DNA of 64,000 nt from Daldinia sp. FL1419 (lineage: Eukaryota; Ascomycota; Sordariomycetes; Xylariales; Hypoxylaceae). The notes under the pieces were generated by a model. The model was given only the letters and a program-made list of their open reading frames with translations. It ran no database searches and was not told where the DNA came from. The DNA is taken from the NCBI GenBank assembly GCA_025201765.1, contig MU623380.1:62001-126000 (forward strand). The letters run 5' to 3'. A program made the translations under genes and the position numbers. Positions 1-9,868 of the stretch are shown here, piece by piece; position 1 is the stretch's first letter; the number at the start of each line of letters is the position of its first letter.

Positions 1-1
1 G

Positions 2-1219
2 GCTGAACTAGAAGCTGAAGAAGAACGGGAAAAGTTAGACGAAGAGCATAGATGGGAGGAGGAGGCAAGGCGTCTGCGCGCGGAGGAGAAGCGCAAGGCG
101 GAAGAAGAGAAACGTCGATGGGAAGAGGAAGAACGCCAATGGAAGCTAACAGAGGAGAAACGAAGAAGGGAAGAAGAGGAAGCTGAAGCGAAGCTGGCCG
201 AAGAGCGCCGTCGAGCGAAAGCTCAGAATGATGGCCGATTACAAGGACAATTCCTTAGCCAGTATCAAGCTGAGCACGGTATCATGCCACAGAAGAGTGG
301 CGGGGGCGGGTATAGCGATCGGATCAAACAATTAGAGCAGGAATTGGAATTAGCAAGGAAGCGAGAGATGGAGTACGAAGAGGAGCGACAGAAACGGTCA
401 CAAAATCGAGCGCGATCTCGTAGCCGGCCTAAAAAGACGGAATCTAGACCACCTAGTCGCCAAGATTCGTGGCGACCCAAAGACGAACGCGAATTCCTTA
501 GTACACAATGGAATCGACGTCAGCAAGAGCAGCGAGAGCGAGAACAACAAGAACAGCTACAAGAAATTGCCCCTCCGCCTCCGCCTCGTCCACTTCCCGT
601 CCCCGTACTAGCGGCACCAGTACAGACTAACCGCACAGGAGAAAACCCGCCACCTGTTCCCGTGAAACCCCAGAGAACTGGAGAGGGTAGGCCCCTCCCC
701 ATTCCGGACCGGATTAGGAATCAGGTCACCGGTGGTCCAGCCCCAGGTCCGAGCCCATCAGCAAGGCCCCTCCCTGTTCCATCCTCAAGTTCTAATGGTA
801 GCCGTACGGATCGGTTCCTTGCTACCAATCCGGCGCCCGCCCCAGTTCCTCCGCAACAAACTTATTCCCGTGAGCTTGAAGCCACAGCAGAACGCGACGC
901 TGAAGATAAGCGACGAGCCGAATCACAAGCCAAGACGAAGGCAGCTGGCTGGGCTGGCAAGTCTCTACTAGAGCGCGAAATGGAGATGGAACGACAAAGA
1001 CAGCGCGAATGGGAAGAAGCACAGCAAGAGACTGCTAAGGCGGCTAGGGCAGGTGATGGTGTAGACGGTATTGGCGGTGGGATCGGTGGTCGATGGGATG
1101 TCAGCCAATGGAGTGGATATACCGGCGGAGACAGCCAGAACAAAGGGTCAGCGGGAATCGGGGCCGGGAGGAGGCAAATTGTTGGGCCTCGGCCGTTGCC
1201 GAGCAGACCCGGGTCATAA
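2..1219 (+). CDS. C-terminal part of a coiled-coil, proline-rich protein (5' end outside window)
   Basis: The frame is open from base 2 to the TAA at 1217-1219 (about 405 codons), so the gene starts upstream of the window. The first 90 codons are almost pure Glu/Arg/Lys with regular Trp and Leu, typical of a long charged coiled coil. A second Glu/Arg helix follows around bases 310-420 and a third around bases 860-1040. Between them lies a disordered region with several RPLPxP-type motifs (RPLPVP twice, RPLPIP, and RPLPSRP at the very end) and PPPVPVKPQR, all plausible SH3-domain ligands. The C-terminus is Gly-rich. The combination suggests a cytoskeletal or endocytic scaffold, but that is inference and I do not recognise the family. 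No intron is visible in this part. Confidence 0.75.
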   Translation, partial: AELEAEEEREKLDEEHRWEEEARRLRAEEKRKAEEEKRRWEEEERQWKLTEEKRRREEEEAEAKLAEERRRAKAQNDGRLQGQFLSQYQAEHGIMPQKSGGGGYSDRIKQLEQELELARKREMEYEEERQKRSQNRARSRSRPKKTESRPPSRQDSWRPKDEREFLSTQWNRRQQEQREREQQEQLQEIAPPPPPRPLPVPVLAAPVQTNRTGENPPPVPVKPQRTGEGRPLPIPDRIRNQVTGGPAPGPSPSARPLPVPSSSSNGSRTDRFLATNPAPAPVPPQQTYSRELEATAERDAEDKRRAESQAKTKAAGWAGKSLLEREMEMERQRQREWEEAQQETAKAARAGDGVDGIGGGIGGRWDVSQWSGYTGGDSQNKGSAGIGAGRRQIVGPRPLPSRPGS

Positions 1220-1958
1220 GTTGCTCTTCTCACAGGACAGTGTGAGGTTGGTCATCATCTCTGTTCCCGGCGGTACACTTGAATACATATGAGGAAAGAA
1301 AAAAGAAACCCCCAATGACCGCATTCCAACGGTATATTTCATTCAGGCTGAGATCTACTTAGTCAGACATAGCGTCTTTTTGTCTTCCTGTTCAAAAGAT
1401 GATTAGGAGGGAAAAGGGTAGGCTTGGTTTGCATTTCAGTCAGTCTTTGTTGGAGCCGTATAGATACCATGAGTGATTTCCAACCTTCGTTCAGACTCTA
1501 TGATATCAGGTAGAGCAGGTAGAAGTTGATATTTAATTTCGGTACTTTTTTATAATGCCATTATAATCTATATCGTTCAAACATCGATTAACTTGACCGG
1601 TATTCTCTTTTTTCCAGTCAATCGTGCATTTTGATGGAGGGTCCGGAACTGGTGTGGGACGTATATGTTATGCTGTAGGTTTTTCTGGCGTTTACAAGCG
1701 GCACAACTCCGAAGGACTCATGAAGCGACTAGGAAATATAGAAAAGGACTCCTTCCATAGTTCTCTGACTATTCTTCGATTATTTCAGTAGCATCTGCTT
1801 ACGCAGGGACCCTGCCCGCCCTTAGCGAAGACGTCCATGATAAGCTTCTTGCAAATTGATATGGTTTAGCAATTATCTTCTCTAGATCGATGGTATGGCA
1901 TTGAGGAATCCAGGTGTACAATATTATATTCCAAGAGATTAAATAGATATTTTAATTA
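1220..1958. other. intergenic, convergent 3' ends
   Basis: This stretch lies between two genes that end toward each other. It is AT-rich and has no open frame with coding character. I see only 3' untranslated sequence here. Confidence 0.6.
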
Positions 1959-3162
1959 TTACAGCCGTACCACCGACTGTGCGTCCTTCGTAGGCCTTAT
2001 ATCGCTATCGTCCATGGAACTCTTGAGCCAACAGTAATTAAGATCCGTCCCTTGCGGACCGACATCGTACCAAATAGCACCTGTGCAACGAGTGTTTTTT
2101 GCACACAAGGAAACGCACTCCGGCATAGACTCGGCCTCGAGATTCTCGATATCACGACCCTCGTGTGCCACGTCGCATTCGATCTTGAACTTCGTTCCGG
2201 TTCCTGGGTCTGTATATGTACTTCCGTCGGCGCCCAGGCAGCTGCGTACCGAGCTAGGAGTAGCTTGTGCAGTCGTGCTAGTGGATGATGGAGAAGCAAC
2301 TGTAGAGGTCGTCGCGGGACTTGAACCTACCGACTTGGTTGAGTTAGTAGTGAACGATATCGACAATCATGAGTACCTGGTTAGAATCACGACCACATCT
2401 ATGAGGGTCGAGGATGCTCGCTTGGCTCTAGGGGCCCTGTGGATTAAAACTCTAGAGATGATTTGGGAGCATAGAGTCGTTGCCATAGTCGACGTATAGA
2501 AAGGAATATGATAAGACTCTAACTTACTTGATTTTCACCTATCGCGGGCGATGGTGCTGCTGAGCTATTAAAAAGAAGTTTTTGTCAGTATAAATTACAT
2601 TTCATGAATGAAGCCTTGAGGTCTTTGGATATGCTCACGAGTTTTTGACGGATTGGTTTCTTTGAGTTACTCCAACCGCCGCGCCGACGGCTGCCCCGAC
2701 GAAGGCGACCGCGAACATGCATATGAGGAGCAACCAAAATACCCTTCTTCGGAGTCCAAGTATGGTAGGTGGTCCAGGGGTAGGAGCGATATTCCGATTT
2801 GATTCAGGGTTCCAGCCATTATGTTCGTCTTTGATATAATTATCAGGAGCAATTATAACCTGCGGCTCGTAGAAGACCTCCTTTCCCGAAGGGATGCTTC
2901 GTGGATCGGGTGAGCCTACCTCGATCCCTTCTACAGGTGGGTGTACTTCCGGCGCAAAAGGCCCATTATCAACGATCTTACTATCGCCGCCCATGAGCAC
3001 AAATCTCTTTTTGGTATTTCCTGGATCCGGTGAGTTTTCTCCACGTTGATGAAGGTGACCCCCTTCGGCGCAATCCCAACATACAGGAGTCCCCCTCCCG
3101 TCCGAGTAATGCGGACAGACCACATTTATTTCAGGTCCGGCAGCGGCGGCATTGTTTGCCAT
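1959..3162 (-). CDS. single-pass membrane protein with extracellular PAN/apple-like domain
   Basis: Three exons join in frame: 2639-3162, 2528-2564 and 1959-2333, giving 311 aa. The introns are GTGAGC...ATAG (74 nt) and GTAAGT...AAG (194 nt); the second has a CTACTAAC branch-like box just before its acceptor. The N-terminal ~135 residues are Pro/Gly-rich with a CPHY...CWDC cysteine cluster. A hydrophobic segment (VFWLLLICMFAVAFVGAAVG) precedes a Ser/Thr-rich linker. The last ~95 residues hold a Cys-rich module (SCLGADGSTY, CDVAHEG, ECVSLCAKNTRCTGAIW, NYCWLK) that looks like the PAN/apple fold common in fungal surface proteins. The absence of a signal peptide and the internal membrane segment suggest a type II protein with the Cys-rich end outside the cell. 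The ligand is unknown. The AAG acceptor of intron 2 was chosen because it keeps the frame; the alternative CTACAG does not. Confidence 0.75.
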
Positions 3163-3520
3163 TTCCCGTCAGTGTGGTCGTATTGTAACTACCGACGAAG
3201 AAACGCGAAGAAGCACCGAGCTGGGCGCGACGTGGGAATGACACCTTGATGTATACTACCAAAATTTGAGACGTTGCCTTAAAGGCACGGGGAATTCCAT
3301 CGGCCTACCAAGCATAAGTTGAAAAAGATGAGCGAAAAAAACGACGACTAAAAATAACCGCCTTCTATTCATTGGAAATCAACTGAACCAAGAACCAGGC
3401 ATATTTTATCCCTGCAGTCTAGAACCGTCGTAGGACGCTATCACTGGATAGACGCTAGAACGATAGCATCCGATACTACGCTCAAGGTTTCATCGCGGCC
3501 AAAGGATTCAGCTCAGCCCA

Positions 3521-3538
3521 GGGGGGGGGGGGGGGGGG
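3521..3538. repeat. poly-G run
   Basis: Eighteen consecutive G residues, 120 bases upstream of the N gap and complementary to the poly-C runs after it. Length is probably unreliable. Confidence 0.9.
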
Positions 3539-3659
3539 CGTTGCCGCCGGTGGTTAGGAGAAAATTTATTTATATATTTTATAATAAAAACTATAAGAGA
3601 ATTTATGGGTTGGGTTAAGATGGTAAGCTTTTTTCTTTTTTTTCAGAAATATGTCACAA

Positions 3660-3669
3660 NNNNNNNNNN
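3660..3669. other. assembly gap of 10 N
   Basis: Ten undetermined bases directly before a long poly-C tract. The local sequence on both sides should be treated as low quality. Confidence 0.95.
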
Positions 3670-3670
3670 C

Positions 3671-3671
<1 letters not shown>

Positions 3672-3705
<34 letters not shown>

Positions 3706-3733
3706 CCCCGGCGGGGCCCCCCCCCCCCCCCCC
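3672..3733. repeat. poly-C tracts
   Basis: A run of about 33 C, a short C/G mixture (3705-3716), then about 17 more C. This is homopolymer sequence next to a gap, likely a sequencing or scaffolding artefact or a true slippage-prone tract. Confidence 0.85.
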
Positions 3734-4854
3734 GTTCGTATAATATGCAGCTCCCTTTGGTTGCAGCCTTACCGTGAAAAGGGTATAGGAAAGCGACAGG
3801 GAATAGACCAATAGCTCTCATTACCGCATTGGGGGTTTACTGTGTAGAGAAGGAGGGAAAAGACGCGATTCCGAGCTGCGGCGTAGTTTATAAAAGAATT
3901 CGGCCATGTCTACATGGAAGGCCTACATATAAAGCATTTCATAATTTTTGTCGCCTATGATTTGCGTGCCAAGTGGATTAAATGGATTCTATATTTCAAG
4001 ATACGACGACGAGCCGGTATGGTGAGAAGATATAGGTTCCAACTTGGATAATTTCATTTTTGATAAAAATGTTGAAATTATCGCGATACTTGAGCGCGCC
4101 CGGGGAATCCCGCCCGGGCTTAGACGCTTAAGTTCCTACACTAGGTTAGGTACCTATCGGGCTATTCTGTAATAAGTCATGACGACCCCACAGGAATCTC
4201 TAACGGGTGGGTACAGGGATCTAATATAGGTGGGGTCTGCCCTGACATGTGGCGTCAGTAGCGTGTCCTTTGGTGATGTCACGGCGTTGGTTTTGTTTCT
4301 CACTATTGTACCTAATGACATAGCTCATCGAATATTTGTTCTTCCCCTACATAAACTTCATACATTTCCTTTATTTACCTGAATATATCTAACTTAGGTT
4401 AGGTATTTATCCTTATTCAGGGGGGGATATCATCCCTTGCCCATTACCCAGCATGGGTTTAATTATTACCTAGACGAATTCCGCGAGGGACAATCTCAAT
4501 GTTTACCTTCACGTCCGCTTCTGCAGTCCACGGCCTTGAATAACCTTAACCTTGACTGAACCCAAAGATGAACTAGTACCAACGTCATAGTTAACCTACC
4601 TAAGGTATATATATAACAATTTCCATCTTATATTATATCTCTCGTCTAAAAGTAGAAATATATCTATTTAAATTCCCCCCTTTAAATTTCCTCCCAATTT
4701 GTTGGCTATATTTTCGCATAAACCAGAGCCACTTGATAAGATGTATTATATATAACGGACGAGGCCGGATTATAGATCGCAGCCTTCCAGCAGCGTTGGA
4801 TGCAGCTATAAAGTGATTGCTAGAAACTTGGTCGGATAGGGATTTACTTCAACC

Positions 4855-7800
4855 ATGCCTCAAATCGAATTAGACAAGCCTTCGACGGCTCCGATAAACG
4901 CAGAATCATCCGATCATGACCAACTCCAACTCTGCGATGTTCCACAAGATGGGCAACTCCGGACAGTCGTGCAGGATTCTCAAGGGAACCTCGTATATCC
5001 CAGTTATGTTCCCCCGAATATTGAACTCCCTACTTCGCATAAGAGTGTCATATCAGAAGGTGTACCAGATCAGTTCGAGGGTCCCTATCCTGCTGAAGGT
5101 CCTAAGAAATCCAAGTCGGAGCCTATAAATGAACAACATACCAAACTAACGCAGTCTTCCTCCGAACCCCAACGAAACCGGCGTCGGACTATGACGTTCC
5201 CGGCTTTTCCTCTTATGAAACGAGCGGAAACAAATGTTTCTATGCTTGACGCAGCGCTACGACGCACCTATAGTGCCAAACATGACGACGATACTTCGGA
5301 CTCGTCGTCTTCCGAAGCGGAGGATAGACCGGAAGGACGCGCAGGTCGGGCCCCTGAACAGACGAAGCGGAGTACATCTAATGACAGATATCGACGCTTC
5401 CGAGTAGCGAACGAGCTATATCGAACAAAAGGCAAGGTATCTAAGAGGGATGGTCGACTAAATATTACGGTGAATGACACTAGTAATACCGGATATCTCG
5501 CTAAGGCACTCGGCACCGCCGTTAAGAAGGTTGCCCCCAGGAAAGTCGAACAAGGGAAAGCTAGTCATCAGCTGACCTCCTCTCGGGCATCTTCAGCTAC
5601 GACTGCGGCGCCAGAGAAGTGGAGATGTCCGAAGCTGAACATCGTCATCATGGTCATAGGCTCTAGGGGTGACGCGCAGCCGTTTTTAAAAATTGGAAAG
5701 GTACTAAAAGAAGAATACGGCCATCGAGTACGTATTGCTACCCATCCTGCTTTTCGAGACTTCGTCGAAAAAGATTCGGGTCTAGAATTCTTCTCCGTCG
5801 GGGGAGATCCCTCAGAGCTGATGGCCTTTATGGTCAAGAACCCCGGTATGATACCTACACTTGAGACGGTGAAAGCCGGGGATATTGGAAGAAGGCGCGC
5901 CGCTATGGCCGAGATGTTTGATGGGTTTTGGAGAGCGTGCATCAATGCGACCGATAACGAAAAAGACATCCAAAACATTAAGATGATGGGAGAGAAGGAT
6001 CCATTTGTCGCGGACGCCATTATCGCCAACCCGCCAAGCTTCGCGCACATCCATTGTGCTGAAGCCCTGGGAATTCCACTACATCTCATGTTTACCTTTC
6101 CTTACACGCCCACGCAAGCTTTTCCTCACCCATTAGCGACGATTAAGAAATCAAACGTAGACCCCGGATACACCAATTTTATTTCCTACCCACTTGTCGA
6201 AATGATGGTATGGCAAGGACTAGGAGACCTTGTCAATGATTTCAGAGTGAAGACCCTAGGACTAGATCCGGTATCTACCCTGTGGGCTCCTGGAGCAACA
6301 TATCGCCTTCATGTACCCTTCACATATTTATGGAGTCCAGGATTAGTACCTAAACCTGATGATTGGGGTGAGGAAATCGACGTATCTGGGTTCGTCTTCC
6401 TTGATCTCGCCTCTTCTTTTAAGCCGCCAAAGGATCTCTTAAAGTTTCTCAAGAAAGGCGAGACGCCCATCTACATCGGTTTCGGGTCGATTGTAGTCGA
6501 CGATGCCGATCGCTTCACGGAGATGATTTTTGAGGCCGTGAAACTAGCTGGCGTTCGAGCTTTGGTATCTAAGGGCTGGGGCGGTTTAGGCCGAGTTGAC
6601 GTGCCTGATAATATTTTCATGTTGGACAATACTCCGCATGATTGGCTTTTCCCAAGGGTTCGAGCCTGTATCATACATGGTGGTGCTGGAACGACCGCGA
6701 TCGCGCTTAAATGCGGCAAACCGACCATGATCGTTCCATTCTTCGGCGACCAACACTTTTGGGGTTCGATGCTTAGCAACGCAGGTGCCGGACCGACCCC
6801 TGTCCCATATAAGAAACTAAGTGCCGAAAGACTGGCAGCTGGTATCAAAACCTGCCTCACAGATGAAGTACTCCAAGCAGCACAGAAAATATCAAGAAAC
6901 ATTGAGCTTGAAGGCGACGGGGCCGAGAATGCGGTGAGAGCATTCCATAAAAATCTAATAGCGCCCGAAGAGGGCTCTATGCGGTGCTCGATTCTCGACG
7001 ACCGCGTAGCCGTCTGGCGTGTCAAGCAAACCAGCATCAAGCTCAGTGCTTTAGCAGCCTACATTGCTGTCAGTCGTGGGCTAATATCTTGGCGAAGACT
7101 ACGCCTTCTTCGACATAAGGAATGGAATGATTTTGAAGGGCCTGGGGAACCTGTTACGGGGGTCGTTGGTTCGCTTGTTGGAACAGTTGGTGATGTGTTT
7201 GGCGGGATTGGCAGTGTTCCATATAGACTGGCGAAAACGTCGCATAGGCGAGCCGAGAAGATAAAGAAAAGGGATAGAAAACGACAGCAAAAGAAAAATG
7301 CCCTAGCCAGACGTTCGGACGAATTTCCGTTCCCAAATCAAGCGGACGGGAATGCCGAAGTCGGTGCCAATGGAAATGATCGAACTGGAAATACTTCTTA
7401 TACAACTCCGCTTGAAACAGGCCCTCTTGAACCTTTCCAGGAAGAGTACCTAAATGATATAGAAGAAGGAATAGGCAAAACCGGTCGAGCTTTGGCTCAT
7501 GCACCAGTGGACCTTTCGCTTGCGCTAGCTCAAGGCTTCCATAACGCGCCTCGCCTCTATGGCGACGAAACGGTCAGGCGTCCAATTCGGGTCACAGGAA
7601 TACGATCAGGTCTTAGAGCTGCAGGACACGAATTCGTATATGGAATTTATGACGGGTTCACTGGGCTTGTACGGTTGCCAGTTCGTGGGGCCAAAGAAGG
7701 TGGAATTAAAGGTGTACTAGCAGGCGTCGGCATGGGGCTCACTGGATTCGTACTCAAGGATATAGCAGCTCTAGTTGGTCCGATAGGTTATACACTCAAA

Positions 7801-8238
7801 GGCATTTCAAAGCAGGTCGATCGTGGGAAGCAACCTCTCAAGTACCTTCGCCGCGCACGCATCATACGGGGTCAGCGAGAGCTCTGTGTCCTATCGGAGG
7901 CCGAACGTAAAACAATAGCCGAAATAGTTCTTAAAGGATGGGAAGTTATGCGCCGACTAGCCGATGTAATCATACGGGAGAAGGAGAAACGACGTTTCAT
8001 ACCTCGGCTCGGGGGGAAGAGTAAGAGCGCTAGGAAAGTCAAGTCGTTGGGTAGGTACGGAAAAGCACGCGCATTCGAGAGCGTTTCAACTGCAGAAAAA
8101 GCGATAGAGGCTATTCAGAGAGGGGAGGATTTCGATGCCGTACTTGGGAAGCACAGAAAAGGCTTCGAGATGTCAGGGAAGAGTGATAGGAACGCCGAGC
8201 AAGGAATAGCTACGAACCCAACGACAACAACGGAATAA
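4855..8238 (+). CDS. UDP-glucose:sterol glucosyltransferase-type GT1/GT28 protein with VPS13-like C-terminal region
   Basis: A single-exon gene of 1127 aa starting at AACCATGCC. Residues 1-260 are disordered, Ser-rich and basic. Residues ~262-430 match the glycosyltransferase-28 N-terminal domain (NIVIMVIGSRGDAQPFL). Residues ~540-690 form the UDP-sugar-binding half, with HGGAGTTAIALKCGKP at 608-623 and PFFGDQHFWG. This is the sterol 3-beta-glucosyltransferase type, which transfers glucose from UDP-glucose to membrane sterols. The PH and GRAM domains of the Atg26 type are absent. After a Lys-rich linker, residues ~930-990 (GIYDGFTGL, PVRGAKEGG, GVGMGLTGFVLK) resemble the repeated glycine-patterned helices near the C-terminus of VPS13/ATG2 proteins, which bind membranes. 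The enzyme class is well supported; the exact acceptor and the role of the C-terminal part are inferred. Confidence 0.88.
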   Translation: MPQIELDKPSTAPINAESSDHDQLQLCDVPQDGQLRTVVQDSQGNLVYPSYVPPNIELPTSHKSVISEGVPDQFEGPYPAEGPKKSKSEPINEQHTKLTQSSSEPQRNRRRTMTFPAFPLMKRAETNVSMLDAALRRTYSAKHDDDTSDSSSSEAEDRPEGRAGRAPEQTKRSTSNDRYRRFRVANELYRTKGKVSKRDGRLNITVNDTSNTGYLAKALGTAVKKVAPRKVEQGKASHQLTSSRASSATTAAPEKWRCPKLNIVIMVIGSRGDAQPFLKIGKVLKEEYGHRVRIATHPAFRDFVEKDSGLEFFSVGGDPSELMAFMVKNPGMIPTLETVKAGDIGRRRAAMAEMFDGFWRACINATDNEKDIQNIKMMGEKDPFVADAIIANPPSFAHIHCAEALGIPLHLMFTFPYTPTQAFPHPLATIKKSNVDPGYTNFISYPLVEMMVWQGLGDLVNDFRVKTLGLDPVSTLWAPGATYRLHVPFTYLWSPGLVPKPDDWGEEIDVSGFVFLDLASSFKPPKDLLKFLKKGETPIYIGFGSIVVDDADRFTEMIFEAVKLAGVRALVSKGWGGLGRVDVPDNIFMLDNTPHDWLFPRVRACIIHGGAGTTAIALKCGKPTMIVPFFGDQHFWGSMLSNAGAGPTPVPYKKLSAERLAAGIKTCLTDEVLQAAQKISRNIELEGDGAENAVRAFHKNLIAPEEGSMRCSILDDRVAVWRVKQTSIKLSALAAYIAVSRGLISWRRLRLLRHKEWNDFEGPGEPVTGVVGSLVGTVGDVFGGIGSVPYRLAKTSHRRAEKIKKRDRKRQQKKNALARRSDEFPFPNQADGNAEVGANGNDRTGNTSYTTPLETGPLEPFQEEYLNDIEEGIGKTGRALAHAPVDLSLALAQGFHNAPRLYGDETVRRPIRVTGIRSGLRAAGHEFVYGIYDGFTGLVRLPVRGAKEGGIKGVLAGVGMGLTGFVLKDIAALVGPIGYTLKGISKQVDRGKQPLKYLRRARIIRGQRELCVLSEAERKTIAEIVLKGWEVMRRLADVIIREKEKRRFIPRLGGKSKSARKVKSLGRYGKARAFESVSTAEKAIEAIQRGEDFDAVLGKHRKGFEMSGKSDRNAEQGIATNPTTTTE

Positions 8239-9868
8239 GAGACCAAAAGTGCCAGTTTATTAATGGATGTGAATACATCATTCGACAGAATGAAGAAAAC
8301 CTCAAAAGTCCCGTCATAATATTTCCCTTTTTTATATCGGTATGACAGCATATGGGGTTCAATTTTTCAAGGCTGTGGGTTAATTGTATCATATTACCCT
8401 ACGAATAATTATGGGAATAAGGCGTCGAGTAAATTTGAGGAGTAATAGAGGTGTCTACCTACACTAGGGTAGTTGTTTACACTTGATTTCGTACCTTTAA
8501 CTTGATAGTCACCTTATGTTTTCTTTGTATATTAATATCCTAATTACTAAACTAATCCATTAATACAAAATCTTCACGCAAATACTACGGCTCACGGGGG
8601 GTTATACGGATGTAAGTATATCTTAATATTGGAAATAATGAGATAATGTATTCTGATATTTACCTAGCTATATTGCTTACATATACCTTAGATTGTGATC
8701 TAATATTCACCAATCGCTAAAGTACATTAAGTACTTGATATCTAGTTAAATATTCGACTATTCTTATAAACATATTGAATGTAAAGACTCCAGCCGGAAT
8801 ATAGATATATACCTACCCAATAGGTATATCAAGTATATACATGTCTCTACTATTGAATTCTATTATCACCCTCGGCGATAAAAGTACGACCGATTCAGTG
8901 ATAAGTTATTATATTCAGCCTTTGATTAAGTTGCTCTTGTCGGGCCTTCTAGTATTCCAACCACAGAGTAAGTTGACGATCTCCTACCCACTACCATCAC
9001 GCTTCCTGTATAAGGACTAATATTGATACCTGTAGGCTGTAGATACACTAGGGAACCACACACAAAGTTTCGTTAGATCGCTTATAAAACCTCTCGTCGA
9101 AGGAGATATCTTTGAGTATAAGTACCTATAGTACCATTGCGTTGTTTGGGATGGGTATATCCAAGTTGTCGATCATTAATAGGAGAGTGGTTGGGCTACC
9201 AAGAGAATAGTAAACCAGTATAGAAAACAATGTATTCTCAACATTAACTATGGCAGATATAGCTATGTCTAATTGGCCACTCTAGCATTCTACTACCAAT
9301 AAGGGTCGTTGCGTGAAGCAGGTATATAGAATTCGGAGTGCTCCGTATGTTAAGAAGCAAATAGCCGCCCATGCCCATAGCCTATACGGTCCCCGTGGAC
9401 ATATGACTTCAACATTATAATTCAGCCTCCCTACTTCATGACGAACTATCAAATTATTTTCCACCAACCGGAAAAATGGTTGTCTTGCGATGGTAGAGTT
9501 CCCCTCTAAAAATACCTAAGTTTGCTTTATAGTTAGGGCTGTCGGGGACGCATGTCTCCTGGTCATAGGTGGGGGTTGTGAGGATGGGCGGATATGTCGG
9601 GGGAGATTTATCTCTCAAGCTTTCTGTCTGAATACCTGTTGGGCATTATTTTATATTGCGGCGTCGGAGGTCCGCTCCGGCTGTCTTAAAAACCGAAATG
9701 GAGTAATGCGAGCCGCTCCGCCTGCGATGTATCCTTGCCGACCGGTATTCACCCGTCCGTAGGTACTATTTTTATAAATAGGAGGGAGTTGGACGGACAA
9801 GATGAAAGAAGAAAGGGCTGTTGTTCTATTGTTCAACTTGCTTCGAGATTCTACATATCTCACAGTAA
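8239..9868. other. intergenic, AT-rich
   Basis: About 1.6 kb of AT-rich sequence with many short TA-rich words and no coding-like frame on either strand. The last few hundred bases are the probable promoter of the glucuronoyl esterase gene. Confidence 0.6.

Larger units (their letters stand above)
3163..4854. other. intergenic with sequencing gap and homopolymers
   Basis: No gene is visible. The stretch holds a poly-G run, a 10-N gap and long poly-C runs (listed separately). The second half is AT-rich and should contain the promoter of the sterol glucosyltransferase; a run of TATATATAT lies near 4606-4616. Short ORFs crossing the poly-C tract encode only poly-Pro or poly-Gly and are artefacts. 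Confidence 0.6.

Noticed and set aside
3566..3814. Open frames on both strands crossing the poly-C tract
   Set aside because: They are poly-Pro or poly-Gly translations through a homopolymer and an N gap, with no real coding signal.
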